A stretch of 64,000 nucleotides of DNA from Rhipicephalus microplus. Taxonomy: Eukaryota; Arthropoda; Arachnida; Ixodida; Ixodidae. How positions within the stretch are numbered: position 1 is the stretch's first letter; each line of letters opens with the position of its first letter. Where the stretch lies: contig NC_134707.1 in assembly GCF_043290135.1 (NCBI RefSeq), positions 132,806,319 to 132,870,318 on the forward strand, written 5' to 3'. The translations under genes and the position numbers were made by a program. The notes beneath the pieces are model-generated. The model had not been told where the DNA came from, made no database searches, and saw only the letters and a list, made by a program, of their open reading frames with translations. This document shows, piece after piece, positions 29,765 to 39,964 of this stretch.

Positions 29765-29894
29765 TGAAATGCAACAGTTCAGTTGACGCTTTATTCAAGC
29801 AACAGCAAGATGGCGCCGATGATGAAGAAGAACGGGCGAAGACTGATGATGATTATTGACAGATGAGGAAGATGACGTCCAATGAATTCTTACA
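29765..29894 (-). repeat. 3' LTR of Gypsy-4
   Basis: 130 bp, pairing with 34781-34910 with about four differences seen; minus-strand ends TGTAAG...TTTCA. Confidence 0.94.
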
Positions 29895-29936
29895 CTAATT
29901 TACTCCGTCGACGGAAGCGGTCAGCCTGGCCGCGAA

Positions 29937-30645
29937 TTACGCTGGGGAACGCATACGATAGGGCTTGAGACGCGAAACGTGCACAATCTCTGTCCCGCGG
30001 CAGCGTTGGTCAGTGGGGACATCAACAGGTGTGACAAAGTAGTTCACCGGTGAGGTCTGTTCGACAACTTTGTAGGGGCCAAAATAGCGTGACTCAAGCT
30101 TCTCGCATAAGCAAGGCGTTCGCGCAGGAGTCCAAAGAAGTACATCGTCGCCAGGGCGGTAGAGAACGACGCGGTGAGTGGCATCGTAACGATGTTTGCG
30201 ATCTTCTTGGCTAGCTTCGTTGTTTACACGGGCAAGATGACGGCATCGAGCAACACGGGAAAAAAAACTGGTCGCCAACGAATGGTGAAGAGTTGACGGG
30301 GCCAGAAAAGAATGAAACGTCGAGTGGTGATGTCGGTTGGCGTCCGTATACTAGGAAAAATGGAGAATAGCCTGTGGTTCGTTGAACTGACGTATTATAT
30401 GCATACGTGACAAATGGAAGTATGGCATCCCAATTGCAATGGTCCGGTCGGATATACATGGACAGCATGTCACACAGCGTGCGATGAAATCTTTCCGTTA
30501 ATCCATTAGTTTGCGGGTGATAGCTAGATGTTGTTTTATGAACTGTTTTTGATGCTTGAAGAACTTCTCTGAGCGTGCTTGAAAGAAATGCCTTGCCCGG
30601 TCGCTCAAAAGAACACGAGGGGACCGTGACGTAGGTAAATAGCAT
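29937..30645 (-). pseudogene. pol: Gypsy-4 integrase C-terminal half, frameshifted
   Basis: The frame from 30645 gives the second catalytic Asp region degraded by the shift (ERPGKAFLSS for SDRGKAFLSS), then SSYHPQTNGLTERFHRTL with the catalytic Glu, and ILPFVTYAYNTSVQ. A second shift near 30240 leads to the last frame (30278-29937), with the GPY/F module (ESRYFGPYKVVEQTSPVNYFV) and IVHVSRLKPYRM. Confidence 0.85.
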
Positions 30646-31696
30646 TCAAGAAGAAAGTTGCTACTTCCGAAGCAGTTCCTAAAGTGATCGAGGCCGTCTC
30701 AGCGTACCGGGTGAAGTGATCAACGGCGGTGACGATCCATCTCTTGCCGTCTGATGTGGTTGGGAGGGGCCCGAAGAGGTCAATTCCGACGACGGAGAAC
30801 AGCTCTGATGGACAAGGAAGTGGTTGTAGGGTCCCGACTGGAGCAGTTCTGGGCCACTTACGGTGTTGGCACAGTTCGCACGAGGCGATATATTTAGCTA
30901 CCGCCGTGGAAAGACCTGGCCAGACGAATCGACTGCAGATGCGCTCGTATGTTTTGTAGTAACCCAAGTGTCCTGACGTCGGGTCGTCGTGGGAAGCGCG
31001 CTGAACTTCAGTGCGTAGTGCGCGTGGTACAACGGGAACCCATCGGTGGCCTTCCGGGTGGAAAATGTATTGATGTAGACCAACGTCCTCCAACTTGAAT
31101 AATCTGAGTTGTTTCCGGAGCCTGGCATTAGGGGAAGATGAAGCGCCGGTAAGCCGACCGATGATGTCAGTGCAGTAAGAATCGGCTTGCTGGTGAGTAG
31201 TAAGTACTGACGGACGGGTGGATGAAGGTAGAGAAGAAATGGCTGATATCGACGAGGCGTCCTCCGTATAGCCAATTTGACAAGGGGATGTGACGTGCGC
31301 CGAAAACTGCGGCAAAGGGCACCGTGACAAAGCGTCGGCATCTTGATGTTGTCTTCCAGTCTTGTAGATGACGTCAAAGTCATAAGATTGTAATCGGAGA
31401 ATCCAGCGGCCAAGTCGTCCCGAGAAGTTTTGGATTGTGGACAACCAGCAAAGAGCATGGTGGTCTGTCACAACAGTAAAATGTCGACCATGTAGGTACG
31501 GACGAAATTTTTGGATGGACCAGACAACAGCCAAGCACTCTTGTTCGGTTATAGAGTACCTCTTCTCTGCAGAGGTCACAGTGCGGCTTGCATACGCGAT
31601 AACTTTCTCGAGAAAGGCATGGTCGTGCTGGAGGAGTACGGCGCCGATTCCTTGTCCACTAGCGTCAGTGTGTAATATCGTAGGGTGCCCTGTCAT
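30605..31696 (-). CDS. pol: Gypsy-4 RNase H and integrase N-terminal half
   Basis: A 363-residue open frame. RNase H: TILHTDASGQGIGAVLLQ (Asp), TEQECLAVVWSIQKFRPYLHG (Glu), [13 protein letters not shown] (Asp). Integrase: zinc-binding HLGYYKTYERICSRFVWPGL...CELCQHRK, then the core with the first Asp in VDHFTRYAETASI. It stops at LRHGPLVFF because a one-base loss just before SDRGKAFL (about 30605) shifts the frame. Otherwise intact. Confidence 0.88.
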   Translation of the reverse strand: MTGHPTILHTDASGQGIGAVLLQHDHAFLEKVIAYASRTVTSAEKRYSITEQECLAVVWSIQKFRPYLHGRHFTVVTDHHALCWLSTIQNFSGRLGRWILRLQSYDFDVIYKTGRQHQDADALSRCPLPQFSAHVTSPCQIGYTEDASSISAISSLPSSTRPSVLTTHQQADSYCTDIIGRLTGASSSPNARLRKQLRLFKLEDVGLHQYIFHPEGHRWVPVVPRALRTEVQRASHDDPTSGHLGYYKTYERICSRFVWPGLSTAVAKYIASCELCQHRKWPRTAPVGTLQPLPCPSELFSVVGIDLFGPLPTTSDGKRWIVTAVDHFTRYAETASITLGTASEVATFFLNAIYLRHGPLVFF

Positions 31697-32540
31697 CGAA
31701 ATAACGAAGCACCGGTGGGGATGTCAGTGCCTGCTTGAGTTCTTGAAATGAGGCTTCGCTATGATCATTCCAATCGAAGGAACCGGTACTGGCAAGGAGC
31801 TTGTGGAGAGGAGCGGCAATAGTGACAAAGTTGCGAATGAAACAGCGAAAGTACGATGCGAGTCCAAGGAAACTGCGTAGTTCTTTGGTGCGAAGGGGTC
31901 GCGGAAAGTTGAGGACTGCGGAAACTTTGTCAGGATCGGGCTGGATGCCATCTTTACTAACGAGATGTCCTAGAACTTTTATAGCTGTGTTGCCAAAATG
32001 GCACTTCTTTGTGTTTAGTTGAAGTCCAGCATTGGAGAGACATGTGAGCACTTGATCTAGGCGTCGCAGATGATCAGCAAAAGTGGAAGAAAACACGACT
32101 ATATCATCGAGGTAGCATAGACAAGTTTTCCACTTGAGGCCACGAAGAACAGTGTCGATCATCCTTTCAAAGGTGGCGGGTGCATTACATACGCCGAATG
32201 GCATTACGTTAAACTCGTAAAGACCGTTCGGCGTAGAAAAGGCGGTCTTTTTTTTGTCTGCTTCGTCCATCGGTATTTGCCAATACCCGGACCGAAGGTC
32301 AAGGGTAGAGAAGTATTGGGCGCCTTGCAATGAGTCAAGTGCATCATCTATACGGGGCATCGGGTATACATCCTTTCGGGTAATCTTGTTGAGCGCGCGG
32401 TAATCAACACAAAATCGTACCCATCCATCCTTCTTTTGTACCAACACAACGGGTGATGACCAAGAACTGGTAGAGGGTCGTATGATGTTTCTATTTAGCA
32501 TATCGGTCACGTTCTCCTCGATGATTTTGCGCTCGGCCAA
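31665..32540 (-). CDS. pol: Gypsy-4 reverse transcriptase
   Basis: A 291-residue open frame with all RT motifs: SPVVLVQKKDGWVRFCVDYRALN, motif A TLDLRSGYWQIPM with catalytic Asp, motif [16 protein letters not shown], motif C CYLDDIVVFS, thumb GHLVSKDGIQPDPDKVSAV and LRSFLGLASYFRCFI. It ends in RFFDDRAPYDITH-type sequence where RNase H should begin; a shift near 31690 joins to the next frame. Upstream RT residues lie beyond 32540 after another stop (AGT/ACT region at 32541-32550). This is the best preserved RT core among the minus-strand Gypsy copies. Confidence 0.88.
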   Translation of the reverse strand: MAERKIIEENVTDMLNRNIIRPSTSSWSSPVVLVQKKDGWVRFCVDYRALNKITRKDVYPMPRIDDALDSLQGAQYFSTLDLRSGYWQIPMDEADKKKTAFSTPNGLYEFNVMPFGVCNAPATFERMIDTVLRGLKWKTCLCYLDDIVVFSSTFADHLRRLDQVLTCLSNAGLQLNTKKCHFGNTAIKVLGHLVSKDGIQPDPDKVSAVLNFPRPLRTKELRSFLGLASYFRCFIRNFVTIAAPLHKLLASTGSFDWNDHSEASFQELKQALTSPPVLRYFDDRAPYDITH

Positions 32541-32741
32541 GGAGACTCAGTAGGGACGACAGCGTACAACAGTCTGACCGTCAGTGTCGATGCGATGATG
32601 CGCAACTGTGGTCTGTCCTAGTGCCGAAGCATTGGCGTCGAACGATGCCTGGTGTTTCGTTAGCAAATTTAGCAACGCCTCACGTTGAGAAGCAGAAAGG
32701 TCAGGATTTGTCCCGGGAGCAAAGGAGGAGGAAGTAACAGA

Positions 32742-33395
32742 CTAGTCCTGCTGTGGCTCAGCTGTCAAGGCGTCAAGAGAGACCAAAGATGCCGGTTGGG
32801 TATCCACATAACATGACACTGCACAACCTTGGGGTAGGAGGACAGGCTCTGGGGTAGGGTTAAGGCCAAGGATTATCGCAGCACTGTCTTTGAACCGCAC
32901 CAGGCTGGAGGGGACTACTACGCCGCGAGCTAGACAGCTGCTGGAAGGGGTGATAAGGACGTCACCATTGGCAATACTCGGAGAAGTGATGGTGATGAGT
33001 TGCTCCTGATCCGGGAGCAGTATGGATTCGGAAGCTGTGAAGAAACGCAATGGTTTTTCGTCGACGCGTTCGCTGCAGGGATCGGTCTCGGTCATTTCGA
33101 CTACACGTTGACGGCAACAAATTAATGCAGATGCTGATGAGAGAAAGTCCTAACCTAAATTTAGTTCATGAGCACATGAAATTAAGACAGCGAAGGTGAT
33201 GTGATGACGAATACCATCAATGAAGACACGCGCTGTACATTGGGCCGATGGTCTAATTATTGCTCCATTGGCCCCAATCAAAGATAATCCAAGGTAGGGT
33301 GTCTTCCCTTTCCGCAATCGAGAACACAAGTCGGCACGCATAACTGAAATAGTTGCTCCCGTGTCCACCAAAGCCAACACCCGCACACCTTGCAC
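32742..33395 (-). pseudogene. pro: Gypsy-4 aspartic protease and linker
   Basis: Frame 33395-33150 contains the protease active site ALVDTGATISVMRADLCSRL and ends in a stop at the AHELNLG block (LILGW-type in relatives). A second frame (33095-32742) holds the linker toward RT with VLLPQGCAVSCYVDTQ. The catalytic Asp-Thr-Gly is intact; at least one stop separates the two parts. Confidence 0.82.
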
Positions 33396-33822
33396 AGTTA
33401 CCTATAACATGTTTGACGGTCGTTTAGGAGGACTTGGGTCATTTCGCCGCGATGCAGTTTTCCCTCCAAAAACTGCACTGTTTAGTTTTCCGATCGCTGG
33501 GCAGCCAGTTGAGAGACAGGCCGAAGTGGTGAAACAGAGCGTCGGAGTGGCGAAGGGGAGCGTGGTCGGGATGCACGGGTATTGTTGGTCGTTTTGAAAA
33601 TGCGCACAGGAGACGGTTATCGGTGGTTGGAACGACTGTCGGCCTTACGGTAGTAACCTCGAGCACATGTGTCGTCTCGTTCAAAAGCGGCATACCCACG
33701 ACGTTCATCTTGCTGCCGACGTCGACAGACCCGGGAAATGTGTCCTCAAATTCCACAGTAGTAGCAAATAAGCCGTGGGGCCCGCCAGTAAGAATGGTAG
33801 GTTGGGTTTGGTGGACGGGCGA

Positions 33823-34683
33823 CTAGAGGTGCGAGATGTTCATGGTCAGGCACAGGTGGTACTTGAGACGGCGAGGGGTGCATTGAAGTGATCTGTGCAT
33901 ACGAAGCGGGTTGGGGGCATAGTGGAACATGGTGGTACTTTGAAACGTTGACATTTTTTCCCTAATTATGCCACGCATATCGCTAGAGGCGGGTTGAGCG
34001 GGAACGTTGTTAGAAGGAGGTAAACTGTAGGCTTGCAACTCCTCACGAATTATGGCTCGAATGATGGATCGGAACTCCATGCTGTTTGCCAAGGGGTTCT
34101 CAGAGAAGTCGGGCCGCAGGTGGATTGACTGCAAGGTATCAAGACGCTGGCATACAGAGACAACGTCGGAAACCGTCAAAGGGTTGTGCGCGACGAGGGC
34201 ATTGAAAGCGGTAGGTCCGATACCCTTCAGAAGGTGCCGGACACGATCAGCTTCTGGCATGGTGTCGTCGATACGGCGGCAAAGTGCAAGCACATCTTCA
34301 ATATAGGAAGTGTAGGACTCACCGCAATGTTGAATGCATTCTGCCAGTTTCTTGCGAGCAACTTCCGAACGGACGGCCGGTGTGCCGAAAATGCGTCGGA
34401 GCTGGTCTTTGAAGGAAGACCAATCGCGGAAGTCGCTCTCATAATTCAGGAACCACGTATTGGCAACCTGAGAGACGTAAAACTGGACGTGTCCCAATTT
34501 CGATGCCTCGTTCCATTTGTTGTAGACACCTACACGGTCATAGTTGTCGAGCCAGTCTTCGACATCTTCGCCAGGCAGACCGGAAAAGATTGGAGGCTCC
34601 CGAGGGGGGTTGTTGACCGAGCTAGGGTTGGCGGCTGGTGGTTGCGCCGGTGGGTGGTTCGGTTGGGCTTGCTCTTTTGCCAT
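33823..34683 (-). pseudogene. gag: Gypsy-4 Gag, frameshifted before the zinc knuckle
   Basis: Start chosen at ATG 34683 (MAKEQAQPNHP); the frame is open further up into the primer region. It holds the lineage blocks PPIFSGLPGEDVEDWLDNYDRV, FRDWSSFKDQLRRIFG, GESYTSYIEDVLALCRRID and GIGPTAFNALVAHNP. The C-terminal ~60 residues are out of frame after SSDMRGIIREKM. The zinc knuckle (C-Y-Y-C...GHISRVC) lies at about 33770-33725 in another frame and is itself cut by a TGA after CGI. Confidence 0.85.
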
Positions 34684-34780
34684 GGTGCTCTGCTGGCGTA
34701 AGCGACGTTTCGAACGGAGCTCCAGGAGTTGGCTTTGGATGGAGAGAGGTCGAAGAGATCGGGAAGCACCTTCCACCACT

Positions 34781-34907
34781 TGAAATACAATGGTTCAGCT
34801 GACGCTTTATTCAAGCAACAGCAAGATGGCGCCGATGGTGAAGAAGAACGGGCGAAGACTGATGATGATTATTGACAGATGAGGAAGATGACGTCCAATG
34901 AATTCTT

Positions 34908-34910
<3 letters not shown>
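34781..34910 (-). repeat. 5' LTR of Gypsy-4
   Basis: 130-bp partner of 29765-29894; its outer end touches (TA)n and its inner end the TGGTGG primer site. Confidence 0.94.
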
Positions 34911-34985
<75 letters not shown>

Positions 34986-34998
34986 TATATATGTATAT
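34911..34998. repeat. (TA)n microsatellite
   Basis: About 35 TA repeats plus a degenerate TA/TG edge at the 5' side of Gypsy-4. Confidence 0.96.
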
Positions 34999-37900
34999 GC
35001 GGACCTGATGCAAGCTCAAAAAATCACCAAGAATGAGCCCTTGTTTTACAGAGAAGATAGACAACTACCTATTAAGACGTTGGTTATGCACATCAGCATT
35101 ATGTTTGCGTTTAAAAGAAAATTTTCTAACCAAATTTCCACATCACAAAAAAAGCGTTTGATCGCATTAATAACTATCTCAAGTGTTCTAGCATGACGGC
35201 TCTCATGCCTAATTTACGATTGCACCTCCCCTAAAAACCACTCTAGCAATTTTACAAAAAGTTTCTCAATAAATGTTTTTATAGGCGTTTAAAATATTTT
35301 AGCAAATAGTACGTGAACTTGTCAAAAAGTAAAAAGAAGTTTTGCGGCTAAACGTTGCCCAATTTTCACAACAACTTCCTGAATTCGCGTGTTTTTTTGC
35401 TTCTATGATAAGCCAGTTTAGGCACTTGAAAATATATAGATTTACTTGCGACGTCAAGTGAAAAAAATTGCGGCATAATGTTTTAAAAGCCGATGTCTTG
35501 CCATTAGGAGTTTATGTGATAGCATACGCATTATTTATTCCCACCTAACTTTTTATTTTCGCTCTAACTTGAAAAGTGTTCACTTGACCACCCTATTTTT
35601 CGACCAAAAATACTTCCCTAAACTCACTATCACATAGATGCCTTCTAGCTCAATTTTTTTTTCAGCAGAATCATTGGTGGTCTATTTTCGAACTGGGACG
35701 TTTCACTTGGAATGACCATCTAAGAATGGTCACTGTGACGGTGAAAGTAGACAGTTTTAACCATAAAGAAAACAAGCCGCCGGGGGCGTTTCTATGGTAT
35801 GGAGGAAGTACCCATACATGAACTTGAAACATATCGTTTGTTCTTCATCAGTTGAGTGTTGATGTCCGTAAGAAATGATCAGAATAGTAGGAGATGATAC
35901 TAGCCACAATCTTAGGCGGCGAGAAAGTGACTCGGGCTTGAGAATTCTTCTATCCTTCTAATGAGGAAAATCACAGTTTAGCACAAGAACGACAAAACGC
36001 CACACACTACAAGCGCTGTCATTTGCACTAAGCTAATGACGAGAACTAGAGAACATCAGCGCGTGGCACCTTCTGTCGTAGGCCACCGCAGTGGCGTGCC
36101 GTAATTGAATGGGAAATGGGCGCAAAAAATATCTGACGAAAAATGCTCGTTTTCAAAAACGACTGCCAGTGCTATATAGCAAAGACGAATTTAGGCAGTC
36201 TGGAAACGTTACAGCACCGCACTATGAACCACATGGCTTCCCTGAGTGTTTATTACTAACTATAGCATTCCAGCGGTTTAAAGACGATGTTGATTTGTCC
36301 ACGAAAGCCACACTCTTTATAGTGCGATACTCACAATTTACCAAATGACACCAATTTCTTTCTGCTACACATAATCTGGAGTTGTCTTCGATAACTAAAG
36401 TTTTCCGAAACGTATGAATTTCTCAATTCACTTTCCATTCGCTTAAAGCAGGCTGCCGTTCCACCGTCGAAAGATGGCGCCACATTCTGATATCCCGAAT
36501 TCCTGAAATTGCTTGTGGTGTGTGTGGTTCTGAGTGTACGTTAAGCCAATTTTCTCACCAAAACATCATTTTCAGCAACTACCAACATGCCCAAGAACGA
36601 GTCCTTCCGGTGCAGTTGCCCTGAACAAAAAACACAATGGACAAATGACAACAAACTCTTGTCGAGTTGTTTTTGTCATTTGTACTTCGCCCCTTGCACT
36701 AACCACTAGTACATTGTAATGCCATGCCAACTAACCCCAAGTTGAAGCACTGCTATCGGGGCTTGAAAAAATGACAAAGAACTGAAACTGCCCGGAAGTC
36801 TCGTATGAGTCAAACACCCTCCGCACTACGCTGTATGCTGCTTGCATTGTAGCGCAGCACGGGGCCATTGCTCGAAACAGGACGCGTAAGATGACTTCAA
36901 TGCCGCTGACAACGGTAGCCAGACGCAATACATGCTCAAAATGGTGACGCTGGAATGTTTTGTTTGGCTCGCCTTAAAGATTTACATTGACGTAAACCAT
37001 ACGAATTTAAAGGAAAAAGAAAAACTACTAGGAAATTAGGCAGAAGGCTAAATACTTGACCGGGTCGATAGTCCTAAAGGAGGCCAGATGAAGAATATTC
37101 TTAAATGTCGAGATATTGTGCAGCTAAATAAATATACGTAAAGTCAAGGGTATAACATTCGCGCTCTTTGAAGAGCATTAAACTCACTCATAGCCATGGA
37201 AGCTCTAGTAGGCCCTGTGCGATCAAAAAATGAAGAAAGACAGAAATGCAGGTCTTTCACAGGCTGATGCGAGCCAAAAAGTGTTGAAGCACCTGACACG
37301 TGCGATGATTGTTGATGATGATATCACGCAGGCTTGAGGTACACCCGCTGTGAGCATTTGTGAATGTTCAAGTCAAAGGTGGTGTGGTCAAAGAAAATAC
37401 ATAATATTTAAATAATGAAAATGTAGGCCGAACAGCTGAACTCACCTTGAGAACCAAAAACTGCCCAAGTAAGATGTAACGGCAGGAATTCTTGTTGAAT
37501 TGATTAGTGGCAATAACTGAAGTATAGCGAAAAACTACTGCACAATGTTTTGAAGTTGGGCTAGTTGAAATGGGTGGTGTTTTAGACGCAGTTCTCTGAA
37601 AGACAACAATGAAGGTGTTTTTAGGACACTTTTAATGGCAAATCTTGGAATGAGTAACATTATATTATTCAAGAAGTTTTATATTTCATTAAATAGACAA
37701 TTCATAAGTGATCACTCTTATTATTATTTGTTTTTTAGCCAATCCCAGGAGCGAGTGTGAACCATACACACAGGTTGTCATGATCATCATCATCCCTTGT
37801 TTTATGTTTTTCGAGTTTCGCACAAAGCCTTATAAAGATGGTTAGCCATTCATTGTAGGAGATGTGGTGCATTAACGTTTTTCGATGAGTATTTATTTGC

Positions 37901-38178
37901 GCACACACCATGACGAACATGCTACATTTATCAATTACTAAGCAACTAATCATACGCTGGCGTAAAACTTGGAGGTTTATTTCCAACTTATGGGATGTTG
38001 AGGGCCATTGTCAAAGTCTCTAATGCATGGTCTTGACTTGAACCACGAAACATCACAATTTCAAGGTACTTTCATATAATAATGTATGGGTCATTATTGT
38101 TGCAATTGTTCGTTCATTTGTTATTACCTACATCCCATGAACTTCTCTGATGCCATGCAAAGAAGCAAATACGATGAA
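34999..38178. other. AT-rich stretch, no gene recognised
   Basis: Only short frames without recognisable motifs on either strand. No LTR, tRNA-like box pair or terminal repeat stood out. It separates the two I-group LINE copies and may be ordinary intergenic DNA or an unrecognised old repeat. Confidence 0.6.
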
Positions 38179-38723
38179 CAAGAAAGCGCAGTACCCCCGC
38201 AGGGGCGCCTGATAAAGCAGGCGTTTGGTGTGTAGCGACACCACGGACCCGAGCTAACGGGGGAGTTTCTACTCCCTCCCACGCCTAGCCGTGCGTGGCT
38301 TTGCCGTGTCCGGGGAAAAGGGAATCCTGGGGGTTGAGCTGACGCTGGGTGATTGGACCTTTAAGGCCCCCCGGCAGAGGCAACACACCCCTTTGGCCCC
38401 GGCTTCACGTAGACGGCACCCCTGGGCTGACCCACCCAGGGGAAATCGGCAGTCGCCTTTTCCTATCTCTCTCTCCCTACATCTTCGTCTTTATCTCTTA
38501 CTGTTTATCTGTCCTGTCTTCTACTCTCTTCTGTTTACTTCCAAACTTCCTGGCGGCTAGGGTTAACCCTGTGCAAATAGCCTACCTTGGTCTAGGCGCA
38601 TTGGGTTATAGTTGCGTTGTACGGCTGGCGTCTGCAGGTTTTAGCATCCACAAACTTGTAGCGTCCCCTTGTTGGGCTCCGTGGTGGGTGGCCGCCAACG
38701 CTTCTGAAGAAAATTAAACTGGC

Positions 38724-39899
38724 ATGCATAAAGCATTTCCCCTATTAAGTGATCGTACCGCCTTAAAGCGTGTACGCACCGAAGACTTAGGCTTTTTCAA
38801 CCGATCAAGTCCCCATTTTCATGTTATACATAGTGAAATAAGCAGCAAGCAAGCCAGAACCGTATCACCCTTTGTAGTAGCCAGATGTCTCACAGAAACT
38901 CTTGGAGCCGGGTACAAAGTTACCAAAATGGCCAGCGGAGACCTCCTCCTTGAAGTCCGAGGAAAAGAACAGTTCGAAAAGCTACAGAATCTTTCAACTT
39001 TTGGTGACACTCCCATCACTGTAACGCCACACAGATCCATGAACACAACCCGTGGAGTAGTATCTGATGCTGATTTGCTCAGCTTGACTGAAGAGGAACT
39101 TCTGGAGGGGTGGAAGAGTCAGAATGTGACCAATGTACAAAGGATCACCATTAGAAGAGACAACAAGACAACACCAACAAAACACCTGATACTCACGTTC
39201 GCTTCCAGTAATCTCCTAGAAAGTATTCAAACAGGCTACACAAAGACGTCGATCAGATAATACATACCCAACCCACGTCGTTGTTTTAAATGCCAGAAGT
39301 ATGGCCATGGCTCACAAAGCTGTCGTGGTCACCAAACTTGTGCACAATGTGGAGTCTCAGGCCACAATTCTGACAATTGCGAAGAACCATCACACTGTGT
39401 GAACTGTGGTGGAAATCATGCCGCATACTCACGGTCTTGCTCATTTTGGAAAAAAGAAAAGGAAATCATCACATTGAAAATTAAAGAAAATATCACATTC
39501 AAGGAAGCAAGACGAAGAGTGTCGCCATTTTATGGCGCTACATATGCTGATGCGGCGCGTCAGGGGGCAACGCCGCACCAGCCCTCGCCACTCCTTCGGC
39601 CAGCGCAGAGCGAGCCGACGGCTGTGGCACCTGCCCCCAAGGCGGCAGTAGTTCAGGCTACTCCGCCTCCTAACGAATTGAGGCCGGAGACTCCAGGGTC
39701 CTCTGGTCTCAAGGCCTCCCCTCACCAGGCGAGGCCTAAAATCCGAACCACGAGCTCGCATGTGCGGGCACCCAGTGCCTCTGAGGAGGCAATGGATACA
39801 ACGGTACCATTGGTACCAAAAGAGCGGGGCGCCTCCTTAGAGCGCGCCAAGAAAAATAAAAAACCAATAACGGGGCCGGACAACCGTCCTGCCACCTGA
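38724..39899 (+). pseudogene. LINE copy 2 ORF1, one nonsense codon
   Basis: 392 codons from ATG 38724 to the stop at 39899. N-terminal domain, then an in-frame TAA at 39258-39260 (copy 1 has a Pro codon there: SMRPYIPNP), then the three CCHC knuckles (CFKCQKYGHGSQSC, CAQCGVSGHNSDNC, CVNCGGNHAAYSRSC) and an Ala/Pro tail with TPGSSGLKASPHQARP that is missing from copy 1. A nucleic-acid-binding, Gag-like protein packaging LINE RNA. A single base change separates it from an open frame. Confidence 0.88.
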
Positions 39900-39964
39900 A
39901 TTAATTAGCTCACTCCAACACAGGATACTCTTTGTACACACAGCAGCATCTCTCTTGTTTAAAT

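Larger units (their letters stand above)
29765..34910 (-). mobile_element. Gypsy-4: full-length Ty3/Gypsy retrotransposon, inactivated
   Basis: A 5.15-kb element with 130-bp LTRs at 29765-29894 and 34781-34910 (TGTAAGAATT...TTTCA on the minus strand), nearly identical by eye. A primer site TGGTGGAAGGTGCT follows the 5' LTR (about 34778-34765). Both outer edges lie directly in (TA)n, so it sits inside a TA tract. Gag, protease, RT, RNase H and integrase are present in order but broken by a handful of shifts and stops. It is a more distant relative of Gypsy-1 to -3. Confidence 0.93.

Noticed and set aside
6114..34910. Endogenous retrovirus with envelope gene
   Set aside because: No frame between integrase and the 3' LTR is long enough or has a membrane segment; the elements end shortly after the integrase GPY/F region.
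34999..38178. Host exons between the LINE copies
   Set aside because: Frames are short, without recognisable domains or convincing splice structure; nothing supports a gene.
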